Positions 15,946-24,007 of a DNA stretch of 29,642 bases are shown one piece after another. The DNA is from DASRJX01 sp035649235. Its GTDB lineage: Bacteria > Acidobacteriota > Polarisedimenticolia > Gp22-AA2. Position 1 is the first letter of the stretch, and each line of letters opens with the position of its first letter. The stretch is from the NCBI GenBank assembly GCA_035649235.1, contig DASRJX010000173.1, positions 1-29,642 on the forward strand. The letters run 5' to 3'. The notes below the pieces were generated by a model. The model saw only the letters and a program-made list of their open reading frames with translations. It did not search any database and had not been told where the DNA came from. Both the position numbers and the translations under genes were made by a program.

Positions 15946-18027
15946 CTACTCCTGAGGCGGCGCGCCGGCAAGACGCTCGAGATTCCGGCGCGCCTGCTCG
16001 TTCTCCGGCCGCAGGGACGTCGCCCTTTCCCAGGCGCGCCGCGCCGCCTCGCGATCCCCCATCCCCGCGAGCGCCACCCCGAGGCGATTCCAGGCCTCGT
16101 CGTCTCCGGGGTCGATCTCCGTAGCGCGCCGAGCCCGGGACAGCGCCTCCTCCGACTCGCCGCGGCGGGAGGCGATCCACGAAAGGTAGTACTCGACCCG
16201 GGCCAGGTTGGGATCGAGCTCCGAGGCCTCGAGCAGCGCCTCCCGCGCACCGTCCAGATCGTCCTGGCCCAGCCGCGCCGCGCCGAGGTTCATGAAGGCC
16301 TCCGCCGATCGCGGGTCGAACTCCAGGAGCCGCCGAGCCTCGCGTTCCTGCCCCGCGAAGTCCCCCAGCTCGCCGCGCGCCGTCCCGAGGTTGACGTGCG
16401 CCGCGCGGTTGAACTGGTCCAGTGCTATGGCCCGCTCCGCGGCCTCGATGGCCTCCTGAGGGCGGCCCGCACGCACCAGCGCAGCCGACAGCCCGACCCA
16501 CAGGTGGGCGCGGTACGGATCGGCGGCGAGAGCCTCCCGGTAGATGGCGATCGGGTCGCCGCCGCCCGCTTCCGCCGCCGTTCGGGCCCTGAGCCCCGCG
16601 ACCGCCGCCGTCGCCCGGCGGTCCTCGGGGGCCAGGCGCGCCGCCTCGAGCGCCACCTTCAAGGCCTCGTCGGTCGAGCCGGCGTGGTCGAGCGCGCTGA
16701 TCAGCTCCAGCCGCATGGTGATGGAGCGCGGCTCGAGGGAGATCCCGGTCCGGCCCAGCGTGGCGCTGTCGCGCCAGATGTCGACGACGACCGCCGTGCG
16801 CCCCGCCGCCAGCAGCAGGAGACAGGAGCAGCCCGCGGCAACGACGGCCTGCGCCGCGGGCGCCCGCGCCCGCCGAAACAGGCCGCCCGCCGCTTCGGCG
16901 AGCAGGAGGCAGGCGCCGAGCGACGGAATGTAGAGGTAGCGGTCGGCCTGCAGAATGCCGGTGAAGTACCGTACCTGGAGCGCCGGGAGGAGAGGGACGA
17001 TCAGGAATGTCACGCCGAGGGCCGCCGGCGGCGACTGGCGCCGGAGCCAGAGCCAGGCGGCGACAAGACCAGCCGCCACCGCGGCCCCGCACAGGGCCTC
17101 CGGCGCGAGCGGGCTCCCGGCGGGTGTCACGACGCGGTCCGGAACGACGCGCCACGGCAGAAACGCCAGCGCCATGTAGCGCGGCAGGAGCATGAGCGCG
17201 GTGCCCCAACCCTCGGCGCCCGACAGCGCCGCCCGCGCCGTGGCCGGCCACAGGCCGCCGACGGCCCGGACGCGCAGGACGAGATACGCGGCGAGCGGCA
17301 GGGCGAAGACGAAGCCGAAGGCCAGGACGGCGCGCGCACGGCCGCCTGCCGGCGGAGGGGGCGACGGATCGGGATTCCCCGGTCGCTGTGGGTCCTTTAG
17401 CGCGAGTGCTATGAGCGGCGCCGCGAGCGCCGTTTCCTTGGAGAGCAGCGCCAGGAAGAAGGCCGTGCCCGCCAGTGACAACAGCAGCCAAGGGCTCCTT
17501 TCGGGAAAGGCACCGGATCGGACGGCGCAGCATAGCCAGAAGCACAGGAAGAGGAACAGCGCCGCGTTGACGTCGGGCCCGGCCGAGACCCAGGCGACCG
17601 GCTCGGCGTGAATCGGCCAGGCCGCGAACAGGCTGGCGGCGAGAAGGGCGCGCAGGGGGCCGGTGATGCGACGGAGGAAAAGCAGCGCAGCCGCCGACGC
17701 CAGCGCGTGCATCGTCACCGAGAGCAGGTGGAAGCCGAACGGGCCCCGGCCGAACAGCATGGCGGCGCAGAAATGGACCAGCGTCTGCACCGGCCGATAG
17801 AAATTGGACGGGCCGCCGTCGACGAAAGCCCAGACCGGCTTGAAGAGGAGGTCCGGGAGGTACCGCGGGCTCCAGATCCAGGGGTTCTCGAGCACCTGGC
17901 GGCCGTCGTCGTAGACGAAACCGTGCCCGAGCGTCCGGACGAAGACCAGGAATCCGAGGCCGCCGACGAGGACCGGAGCCAGGCGGCCTTCGGCCAGCCT
18001 CGCTGCCCTGTCGAGCCAGCGCGTCAT
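15946..18027 (-). CDS. TMTC-like multi-pass membrane protein with C-terminal TPRs (putative GT-C glycosyltransferase)
   Basis: A 693-residue protein with about ten hydrophobic segments in residues 1-430 and TPR repeats from about 450 to 680. The membrane part shows the landmarks of TMTC/DUF1736-type proteins: 'FVYDD' with the Asp pair in the first loop, 'FYRPVQTL', 'AWPIHAEPVAWVSAGPDV', 'SKETALAAPL', and 'ADRYLYIPSLG'. Eukaryotic TMTCs are O-mannosyltransferases using lipid-linked sugars; bacterial relatives are mostly uncharacterised, so the glycosyltransferase role is inference. The ATG overlaps the upstream stop as ATGA (18027-18024), implying tight coupling with the SLC13-like transporter. 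The next gene starts 10 nt after its stop. Confidence 0.82.
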   Translation of the reverse strand: MTRWLDRAARLAEGRLAPVLVGGLGFLVFVRTLGHGFVYDDGRQVLENPWIWSPRYLPDLLFKPVWAFVDGGPSNFYRPVQTLVHFCAAMLFGRGPFGFHLLSVTMHALASAAALLFLRRITGPLRALLAASLFAAWPIHAEPVAWVSAGPDVNAALFLFLCFWLCCAVRSGAFPERSPWLLLSLAGTAFFLALLSKETALAAPLIALALKDPQRPGNPDPSPPPPAGGRARAVLAFGFVFALPLAAYLVLRVRAVGGLWPATARAALSGAEGWGTALMLLPRYMALAFLPWRVVPDRVVTPAGSPLAPEALCGAAVAAGLVAAWLWLRRQSPPAALGVTFLIVPLLPALQVRYFTGILQADRYLYIPSLGACLLLAEAAGGLFRRARAPAAQAVVAAGCSCLLLLAAGRTAVVVDIWRDSATLGRTGISLEPRSITMRLELISALDHAGSTDEALKVALEAARLAPEDRRATAAVAGLRARTAAEAGGGDPIAIYREALAADPYRAHLWVGLSAALVRAGRPQEAIEAAERAIALDQFNRAAHVNLGTARGELGDFAGQEREARRLLEFDPRSAEAFMNLGAARLGQDDLDGAREALLEASELDPNLARVEYYLSWIASRRGESEEALSRARRATEIDPGDDEAWNRLGVALAGMGDREAARRAWERATSLRPENEQARRNLERLAGAPPQE

Positions 18028-19568
18028 CGCGGCAGGACGGGTGACAGGAGCATCATCCCGCCCCAGATCACCACGAGCGCGGTGAGATCGAGGAGCAGCC
18101 CGGCCGGAATCATCCGCCGCAGCGGCAGGAGACCCGTGCCGTACACGATGGCGTTGGGCGGTGTCGAGACCGGGAAGATGAAGCCGCAGGTGGCCGCCAG
18201 TCCGACGCCGAGGGCGGGGCGGACCGGATCGAAGCCGGCCGTCTGCGCGGCGGCGATGACGACCGGGACGAGCAGGGTCGCCGCGGCGGTGTTGGAGGCG
18301 AACTCGCTGACGACGATCGTCAGGGCAATGGCGCAGAACAGCAGGCCCGATTCGCTGCGCGCCAGTCCCAGCCCGCCCAGGCCCTCACCGACCCAGCGCG
18401 CGAGACCGGTCGATTCGGCGAGGGTTCCGAGCGACAGGCCGCCCCCGAAGAGCAGGATGATCCCCCAGTTGACGCGCCGCCCCTCGCGCCACGAGAGCGC
18501 GAAGCGGCGGCGGCGCCAGTCCACGGGGGCCACGAACAGGAGCGCGGCGCAGAACAGGGCCACGGCCGACTCCGGGAGGAGTGCCGCGAGCCGTTGCGCG
18601 ACCGGCGAGGACGCTCCCAGGATCGCCGCCGCCGCCGACGGGAGCATCCACAGGATGCCCGCCAGCAGGAAGGCGGCGATCGTCAGCCTCGCTCCTTTCG
18701 CCGTCTCGCGGTCGGATGGCGGCAGCGAGGCCGCCTGCGGACCACGGTTCCAGGACGCCGAGCCATCATCCTCGCCGCGCAGCAGGAACAGCCGCACCCA
18801 CAGGAGCGAGGCCGCGAACAGCACCAGGGCGATCGGAAGTCCGAACAGGAGCCACGCCGCGAAGCCCACCTTCACGCCGCACAGCCGCTCCAGGAACCCG
18901 GCGACGAGCAGGTTCGGCGGCGTGCCGACGAGCGTCGCCATGCCGCCGATCGAAGCGCCGTAGGCGACCATGAGAAGGAGGGCGCTGACCCAGCGGGAAG
19001 GGTCGCCAGCGCCTTTTCGGGACGGTCCATCCTCCGGAGGTCGATCCGATGCACCCGCCAGTCCCACGGCCATCGGCGTCATGAGGGCCGCCGTCGCGGT
19101 GTTCGACAGCCAGCACGACACGAAGGCGGTGGCGCCCCCCAGGCCGAAGACGGTGGCCATGGGGCCGCGGGCCTTGTCCTCGCGCCCCAGGGCGCGCGCC
19201 GCCACCCTGCGATCGAGCCCGTAGCGGCCGAATGCCTCGGCGAGGAGGAAGCTGCCGATGAACAGGAAGATCACCGGATCGGCGTACGGCTCGAAGACGG
19301 CGCGGGCCGGCGCGACCCCGCACAGGATGGCCAGCGCCGACGACAGGAGCGCCGTCGCCGGGAGCGGGATCGCCTCGGTGATCCAGAAGCAGACGGTGAG
19401 GGCCAGGATGGCCAGGAGCGTGCGCGCCGCGGGCGGATGTCCGCCGGGATTCACCAGGTAGACGAGCAGGGCGGACGTCGGCCCGAGGAGTAGGCCTGTG
19501 GTCCTGAGGCGGGTCTCGAAGAGTCCGGCGGAGGTCGCGTCCTCGCTGGCCTCTGCTGTGATGGCCAT
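18024..19568 (-). CDS. SLC13 / DASS-family anion transporter
   Basis: A 514-residue membrane protein with about 11-12 hydrophobic helices. It has the two family SNT motifs, 'SNTATAALMTPM' in the first half and 'SNTAAATLLVPV' in the second, which bind sodium and the carboxylate in divalent-anion sodium symporters, plus 'ITEAIPLPATALL' near the N-terminus. Substrates of the family include di- and tricarboxylates and sulfate; this one cannot be resolved. ATG 19568 was chosen over an in-frame start at 19664 because GAGGAG precedes it and the longer form would overlap the transketolase gene. It is 20 nt downstream of that gene. Confidence 0.9.
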   Translation of the reverse strand: MAITAEASEDATSAGLFETRLRTTGLLLGPTSALLVYLVNPGGHPPAARTLLAILALTVCFWITEAIPLPATALLSSALAILCGVAPARAVFEPYADPVIFLFIGSFLLAEAFGRYGLDRRVAARALGREDKARGPMATVFGLGGATAFVSCWLSNTATAALMTPMAVGLAGASDRPPEDGPSRKGAGDPSRWVSALLLMVAYGASIGGMATLVGTPPNLLVAGFLERLCGVKVGFAAWLLFGLPIALVLFAASLLWVRLFLLRGEDDGSASWNRGPQAASLPPSDRETAKGARLTIAAFLLAGILWMLPSAAAAILGASSPVAQRLAALLPESAVALFCAALLFVAPVDWRRRRFALSWREGRRVNWGIILLFGGGLSLGTLAESTGLARWVGEGLGGLGLARSESGLLFCAIALTIVVSEFASNTAAATLLVPVVIAAAQTAGFDPVRPALGVGLAATCGFIFPVSTPPNAIVYGTGLLPLRRMIPAGLLLDLTALVVIWGGMMLLSPVLPR

Positions 19569-19588
19569 GCGCTGGAGCGGCTCCTCGG

Positions 19589-21601
19589 CTAGGCGAGAGA
19601 GCGCAGGATGGTCTCGGCGACGCGCGGCCCCGTCAGGCCGAACTTCTCCTGCATCACCTGCCACGGCGCCGAGGCCCCGAAACGCTCGACGCCAATCAGG
19701 AGCGCGCCGTTCCCCGCCACCCTCTCCCAGCCGATGGTCACCGCCGCCTCGATCACGACGGTGCGCGAGCCTTTCGGCACGACCGCGTTCCGGTACTCCT
19801 CCGGCTCCGCCAGGAACGCCTCACGGCAGGGCATCGACACCACACGGCTGCCGATCCCCTGTCCGTGGAGGAGCGATTGCGCCTCGAGGGCCGAACCCAC
19901 CTCCGAGCCGGTGGCGATCAGGACGAGCGGCGATGCGCCCGCGGTCTCGGACAGGACGTAACCGCCGCGCCGCAGGAGCGCCGGGTCGAATCCGGCGGGC
20001 CGCGTCACGACCGGCAGCGGCTGGCGCGTCAGGACGATCGCCGTCGGCCCGCCGCGACGCTCGAGGGCCGTGGCCCACGCCGCCGCCGTCTCCCAGCCGT
20101 CGGCCGGTCGCACCACGAGGAGGTTCGGCACGGCGCGCAGGGTCGCGAGCTGCTCGACCGGCTGATGGGTCGGTCCGTCCTCCCCCAGCAGGATGCTGTC
20201 GTGCGTGAAGACGTAGATGACCTGAATGCCCATCAGGGCCGCCAGACGGATCGGCGGGCGCATGTAGTCGGAGAAGATCAGGAAGGTGGCGCCGTACGGG
20301 ACGGCGCCCCCGTGCAGCGCCAGGCCGTTGAGGATCCCCCCCATGCCGTGCTCGCGCACGCCGAAGTGGAAGTTGCGCCCCGAGAAGGAGCCCCGGCGCA
20401 CGTCCTCGACGCCTTTGATCGCGGTCTTGGTCGATGGCTCCAGGTCGGCGCTCCCGCCGCACAGGGACGGCACGAGCGCCGCGGCCTTCTGGAGCACGAT
20501 GCCCGAGAGGTTGCGCGTCGCGTCCGCCTTGGCCGGCTGCGGCAGAGCGGCCAGGAGCTGCGCCTGGAGATCGGCAGGCACGCGGCGCTCCATCACGGCG
20601 TCCCAGAGCGCGCGCCGATCCGGGTGCGCCTTCGACCAGGCGGCGAAGCGCGCCTCCCAGTCCAGGCGCGCGGCGCCGCCCGCCTCGGCCCGGTCGAGGA
20701 ACGGCTTCCTGGCCTCCTCCGGAACCAGGAACGTCGGCTCCAGCGGCCAGCCGATCGCCTGCTTGGTCGCCCGCGCCTCGTCGGCGCCCAGAGGCTCCCC
20801 GTGCGCCTTGGCGCTGTCGTGTTTCCCCGGACTGCCGTGCGCGATGTGGGTGCGGGCCACGATGAGGCCGGGCTTCGCCGTCTCGCGCGCCGACGTTTCG
20901 AGCGCCGCGAGAATCTGGGCGTGATCGTGGCCGTCGATGCGCTGCACGGCGAAGCCGTAGGCCTCGAAGCGCCGCCCCACCTCCTCGCTGAAGGCGAGCG
21001 CCGTGTCTCCCTCGATGGTGATGTGGTTGTCGTCGTAGATCAGGGTCAGGTTCGAGAGCCCGAGATGTCCGGCGATCGACGCCGCCTCCGACGCGACGCC
21101 CTCCATCATGTCGCCGTCGCTGACGATGGCCCAGATCCGGTGGTTGACGATCCGCTGGTCGGGCGTGTTGAAACGGTCCGCCATCATCCGGGCGGCGATG
21201 GCCATGCCGACGCTGTTCGCGACCCCCTGGCCGAGAGGGCCGGTCGTCGTCTCGACGCCCGGCGCGCAGCCCCGCTCCGGGTGCCCCGGTGTTTTGCTCT
21301 CCCACTGCCGGAAGCGGCGCAGCTCGTCGAGCGGCAGGTCGTATCCCGACAGGTGCAGCAGGGCGTACAGGAGCATCGAGCCGTGCCCGGCCGAGAGCAC
21401 GAACCGATCCCGATCGGGCCAGTCGGGACGCCGCGGATCGAATCGCAGGTGCCGCGTCCACAGGAGGTAGGCGTAGTCAGCGGCTCCCATCGGCATCCCG
21501 GGGTGGCCCGACTTCGCCTGCTCCACGGCGTCGATGGCGAGCGCCTTGATGGTGTTGATGGCGAGATGATCCAGGGCCGCGCCGGCGGGCGGGGTCGGCA
21601 T
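19589..21601 (-). CDS. tkt: Transketolase
   Basis: A 670-residue thiamine-diphosphate enzyme of full family length that transfers two-carbon units between ketose and aldose phosphates in the pentose phosphate and Calvin cycles. Diagnostic stretches are 'KSGHPGMPMGAADYA', 'GHGSMLLYALLHLSGY', 'TTGPLGQGVANSVGMA', the TPP/Mg site 'VSDGDMMEGVASEA...DDNHI', and 'REHGMGGILNG' with the catalytic Glu in the second domain. The ATG at 21601 has GGGAGG 8 nt upstream and lies 17 nt after the purF stop, so the two genes are one transcription unit. No sign of damage. Confidence 0.97.
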   Translation of the reverse strand: MPTPPAGAALDHLAINTIKALAIDAVEQAKSGHPGMPMGAADYAYLLWTRHLRFDPRRPDWPDRDRFVLSAGHGSMLLYALLHLSGYDLPLDELRRFRQWESKTPGHPERGCAPGVETTTGPLGQGVANSVGMAIAARMMADRFNTPDQRIVNHRIWAIVSDGDMMEGVASEAASIAGHLGLSNLTLIYDDNHITIEGDTALAFSEEVGRRFEAYGFAVQRIDGHDHAQILAALETSARETAKPGLIVARTHIAHGSPGKHDSAKAHGEPLGADEARATKQAIGWPLEPTFLVPEEARKPFLDRAEAGGAARLDWEARFAAWSKAHPDRRALWDAVMERRVPADLQAQLLAALPQPAKADATRNLSGIVLQKAAALVPSLCGGSADLEPSTKTAIKGVEDVRRGSFSGRNFHFGVREHGMGGILNGLALHGGAVPYGATFLIFSDYMRPPIRLAALMGIQVIYVFTHDSILLGEDGPTHQPVEQLATLRAVPNLLVVRPADGWETAAAWATALERRGGPTAIVLTRQPLPVVTRPAGFDPALLRRGGYVLSETAGASPLVLIATGSEVGSALEAQSLLHGQGIGSRVVSMPCREAFLAEPEEYRNAVVPKGSRTVVIEAAVTIGWERVAGNGALLIGVERFGASAPWQVMQEKFGLTGPRVAETILRSLA

Positions 21602-21618
21602 GCTGGTCTACCTCCCGA

Positions 21619-23058
21619 TCACGAAGATCGTCGGTGGGTCGCGATCCGGACGGGTCTCTCGTCCGGCACCGCCACGGGATAGTCGTTGGTGTAGCAGGCG
21701 GCGCAGAACGAGCCGCCCTCCCCCACCGCGCGGTACAGGCCCTCGAGCGAGAGGTACCCGAGCGTGTCGGCGCCGATGAAGTGCCGGATCTCGTCGACCG
21801 TGTGCGAGGAAGCGATCAGCTCCGAGCGGCGCGGCGTGTCGACGCCGTAATGGCAGGGCCCCACCGTCGGCGGGCAGGAGATGCGCAAGTGGACCTCGCG
21901 CGCGCCGGCGGCGCGCACCATGGCCACGATCTTGCGGCTGGTCGTGCCGCGCACGATGGAATCGTCGATCAACACCACGCGCCGCCCCTGCAGGAGGGTC
22001 TTGACGGGATTGAGCTTCAACTTGACGCCGAAGTGGCGGATCGACTGCCGGGGCTCGATGAAGGTGCGGCCGATGTAATGGGTGCGCACCAGCCCGAACT
22101 CGAACGGCAGGCCGGACACCTCGCAGAACCCGAGGGCGTGATACACGCCCGAGTCGGGGATCGGCACCACGACGTCGGCGTCCACCGGCTGCTCGCGCGC
22201 CAGCTCCTGTCCCAGCCGCTTGCGGACTTCGTGCACGCTGCGCCCGTACATCAGCGAGTCCGGCCGGGCGAAGTAGACGTACTCGAAGATGCACTGCGCC
22301 GGGGTCACCTTGGGGAACGGATGGTACGAGCGCACGCCGCCCGATCCGAGCACGATCATCTCCCCCGGCTCCACCTCGCGCAGCAGCGTCCCGTCGATGA
22401 GATCCAGGGCGCACGACTCGCTCGTCAGGATGTGGGCGTCGCCCAGCCGGCCCAGGGCCAGCGGCCGGAACCCGTGCGGATCGCGCACGCCGATGATCCG
22501 GTCGGGGGTGATGAACACCAGGGAGTAGGCCCCCTGGACCTGTTTCAGGGCGTGGACAATCGCCGCCTCCAGGTCCTTCTGCGGCGCCTTGGCGATCAGG
22601 TGCAGGATCACCTCGGTGTCGGAGGAGGAGCGGAAGATCGAGCCCGCGGCCTCCAGTTCGCTCCGGAGCTGCGCCGCGTTGACCAGGTTACCGTTATGGC
22701 CGATGGCGATCTCCCCCTTGCAGGAGTCGATTCGGAACGGCTGTGCGTTCACCAGGTTGCTCTTGCCGGCGGTGGAGTAGCGCACGTGGCCGATGGCGAG
22801 GTTCCCCTTCAGGCGCTGCAGCTGCTTGCGCTTGAAGATGCGCCCCACCTGCCCCATCCCCTTCTCCTCGATGAGGCGCCCGGCGTTCGAGGAGACGATG
22901 CCGGCCGATTCCTGCCCGCGGTGCTGCAGGGCGTGCAGCCCCAGGTAGGTCAGGTTCGCGGCCTCCGGGTGGTCGTAGATCCCGAACACGCCGCACTCGT
23001 CGTGGAAGCGGTCGTCGTCGCGCGGGGCGCTCGGGCCATTCTGGAGAGGCTGGGTCAT
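21619..23058 (-). CDS. purF: Amidophosphoribosyltransferase with propeptide and Fe-S ligands
   Basis: A 479-residue enzyme of the first committed step of purine synthesis: PRPP + glutamine to phosphoribosylamine. The Ntn glutaminase nucleophile is C22 in 'DECGVFGIYDH', so a 21-residue propeptide must be removed. The PRPP loop is 'VVLIDDSIVRGTT'. Cysteines in 'QCIFEY', 'CPPTVGPCHYG' and 'SFCAACYTND' match the [4Fe-4S] ligands of the Bacillus subtilis type. The ATG at 23058 has GGAGG 8 nt upstream; an in-frame ATG at 23088 would add ten residues. It heads the unit purF-tkt-SLC13-TMTC-M20. Confidence 0.97.
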   Translation of the reverse strand: MTQPLQNGPSAPRDDDRFHDECGVFGIYDHPEAANLTYLGLHALQHRGQESAGIVSSNAGRLIEEKGMGQVGRIFKRKQLQRLKGNLAIGHVRYSTAGKSNLVNAQPFRIDSCKGEIAIGHNGNLVNAAQLRSELEAAGSIFRSSSDTEVILHLIAKAPQKDLEAAIVHALKQVQGAYSLVFITPDRIIGVRDPHGFRPLALGRLGDAHILTSESCALDLIDGTLLREVEPGEMIVLGSGGVRSYHPFPKVTPAQCIFEYVYFARPDSLMYGRSVHEVRKRLGQELAREQPVDADVVVPIPDSGVYHALGFCEVSGLPFEFGLVRTHYIGRTFIEPRQSIRHFGVKLKLNPVKTLLQGRRVVLIDDSIVRGTTSRKIVAMVRAAGAREVHLRISCPPTVGPCHYGVDTPRRSELIASSHTVDEIRHFIGADTLGYLSLEGLYRAVGEGGSFCAACYTNDYPVAVPDERPVRIATHRRSS

Positions 23059-23100
23059 CCGCTGGGACCTCCGACGATCAGGACGCATGCAGGAGCCGAC

Positions 23101-23106
23101 ATTATA
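23101..23106 (-). promoter_or_regulatory. -10 element (TATAAT) upstream of purF
   Basis: A perfect TATAAT on the minus strand, 42 nt before the chosen ATG at 23058. Transcription would begin near 23094, giving a leader of about 36 nt that contains the GGAGG. No good -35 box is seen. No purine-riboswitch-like fold could fit in this short leader. Confidence 0.5.
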
Positions 23107-23128
23107 CTCCGCCGCGTCCGCGGACCTC

Positions 23129-24007
23129 TCACTTCCAGTCGTCGAGGAGCCAGCGGGAGCCTCGCTTGACGAGTCCGATGCTCTTCGGGGACCCCTCGAG
23201 GCTCGAAGGGCGGCCGGGAACCATCTCGACGAGCCGCACCCGGGCGACGGCCGCCGAGCCACCGCGCGGAGTCAGCTCCAGGATCCGGAAAGCGGCGCGC
23301 CGGAGCGACGGATCGCCGGAGAAGACCGCCGCGAGCCCTTCGTCCCGGCCCGCGAAACGCTTCTTGAACGCGTCGCTCATGAAGGACTTGGCGCCCTCCA
23401 GGTCGCGGCGCTGCCAGGCGCGGAGGATCGTCCGTAGCGCCGTGACGCCGGCCACGGTCTCCTTGTAGCGCAGCGGCTCTACGGTGCCTTTCTGAAGCTT
23501 CCCCACGCGCCACTGCCCGCTCTCGTCGCGCTCCAGGCCCGCGGTCTCGCTGCGCTGCTCGACCGCCTCCCCCTGGTCCTCCCACAGGCTCTTGACCGTG
23601 ACGGTGAGCGCCTTCGCATTGGGGTTCGGGGACGGCTCCCGGAAGTCGAATGCCGCCAGGCGGACGCCCTGCTTGCCGTTGAAGGGCACGGAGTCGCGGT
23701 CGTAGGCCGCCTTCAACGCCGCGGTCATGACCGACTTCAGCTCCCGGATGGTGCGGTAGTCGCGCGCCGCCATGAAGTAGGCGAGCGCTCCGCCGGGAGT
23801 GCCGAGGCGTTCGTCCACGGCCGGCTGCGGGGCCTGCGCTGCGGCCGGCTCGCCGGCGGGCTCCGAACTCTCCGGCGGAGAGGCGCCTGAATTCGGCGGA
23901 GGCGGCGGCTCCTGGCCCGTCCCGTGTGCCGCGCCTGCCAGGAGGCAGACGGCTGCCCAGGCGGACAGCACCTTGAGGACAGCGCGCACCGGACTAGAGC
24001 CGCTCAT
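23129..24007 (-). CDS. Secreted NTF2-like (DUF4440-like) protein
   Basis: A 292-residue protein with a signal peptide (hydrophobic at about 10-28), a Pro/Ala/Glu-rich linker to about residue 65, and then two similar alpha/beta units that each begin with a helix and 'Y..D' or 'RDLEGAKSFMSDAFKKRF' and end in curved strands ('DESGQWRVGKL', 'KRGSRWLLDDWK'). The final 'G.RWLLDDW' is typical of the last strand of NTF2-like domains, which often bind small ligands or form dimers. No catalytic site is evident. It overlaps the stop of the upstream HD gene by 14 nt (23994-24007), so it is translationally coupled to it. Confidence 0.75.
   Translation of the reverse strand: MSGSSPVRAVLKVLSAWAAVCLLAGAAHGTGQEPPPPPNSGASPPESSEPAGEPAAAQAPQPAVDERLGTPGGALAYFMAARDYRTIRELKSVMTAALKAAYDRDSVPFNGKQGVRLAAFDFREPSPNPNAKALTVTVKSLWEDQGEAVEQRSETAGLERDESGQWRVGKLQKGTVEPLRYKETVAGVTALRTILRAWQRRDLEGAKSFMSDAFKKRFAGRDEGLAAVFSGDPSLRRAAFRILELTPRGGSAAVARVRLVEMVPGRPSSLEGSPKSIGLVKRGSRWLLDDWK

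Noticed and set aside
21634..23169. Long + strand frame opposite purF
   Set aside because: Antisense shadow of purF; the encoded sequence shows no domain and has mirrored codon bias.
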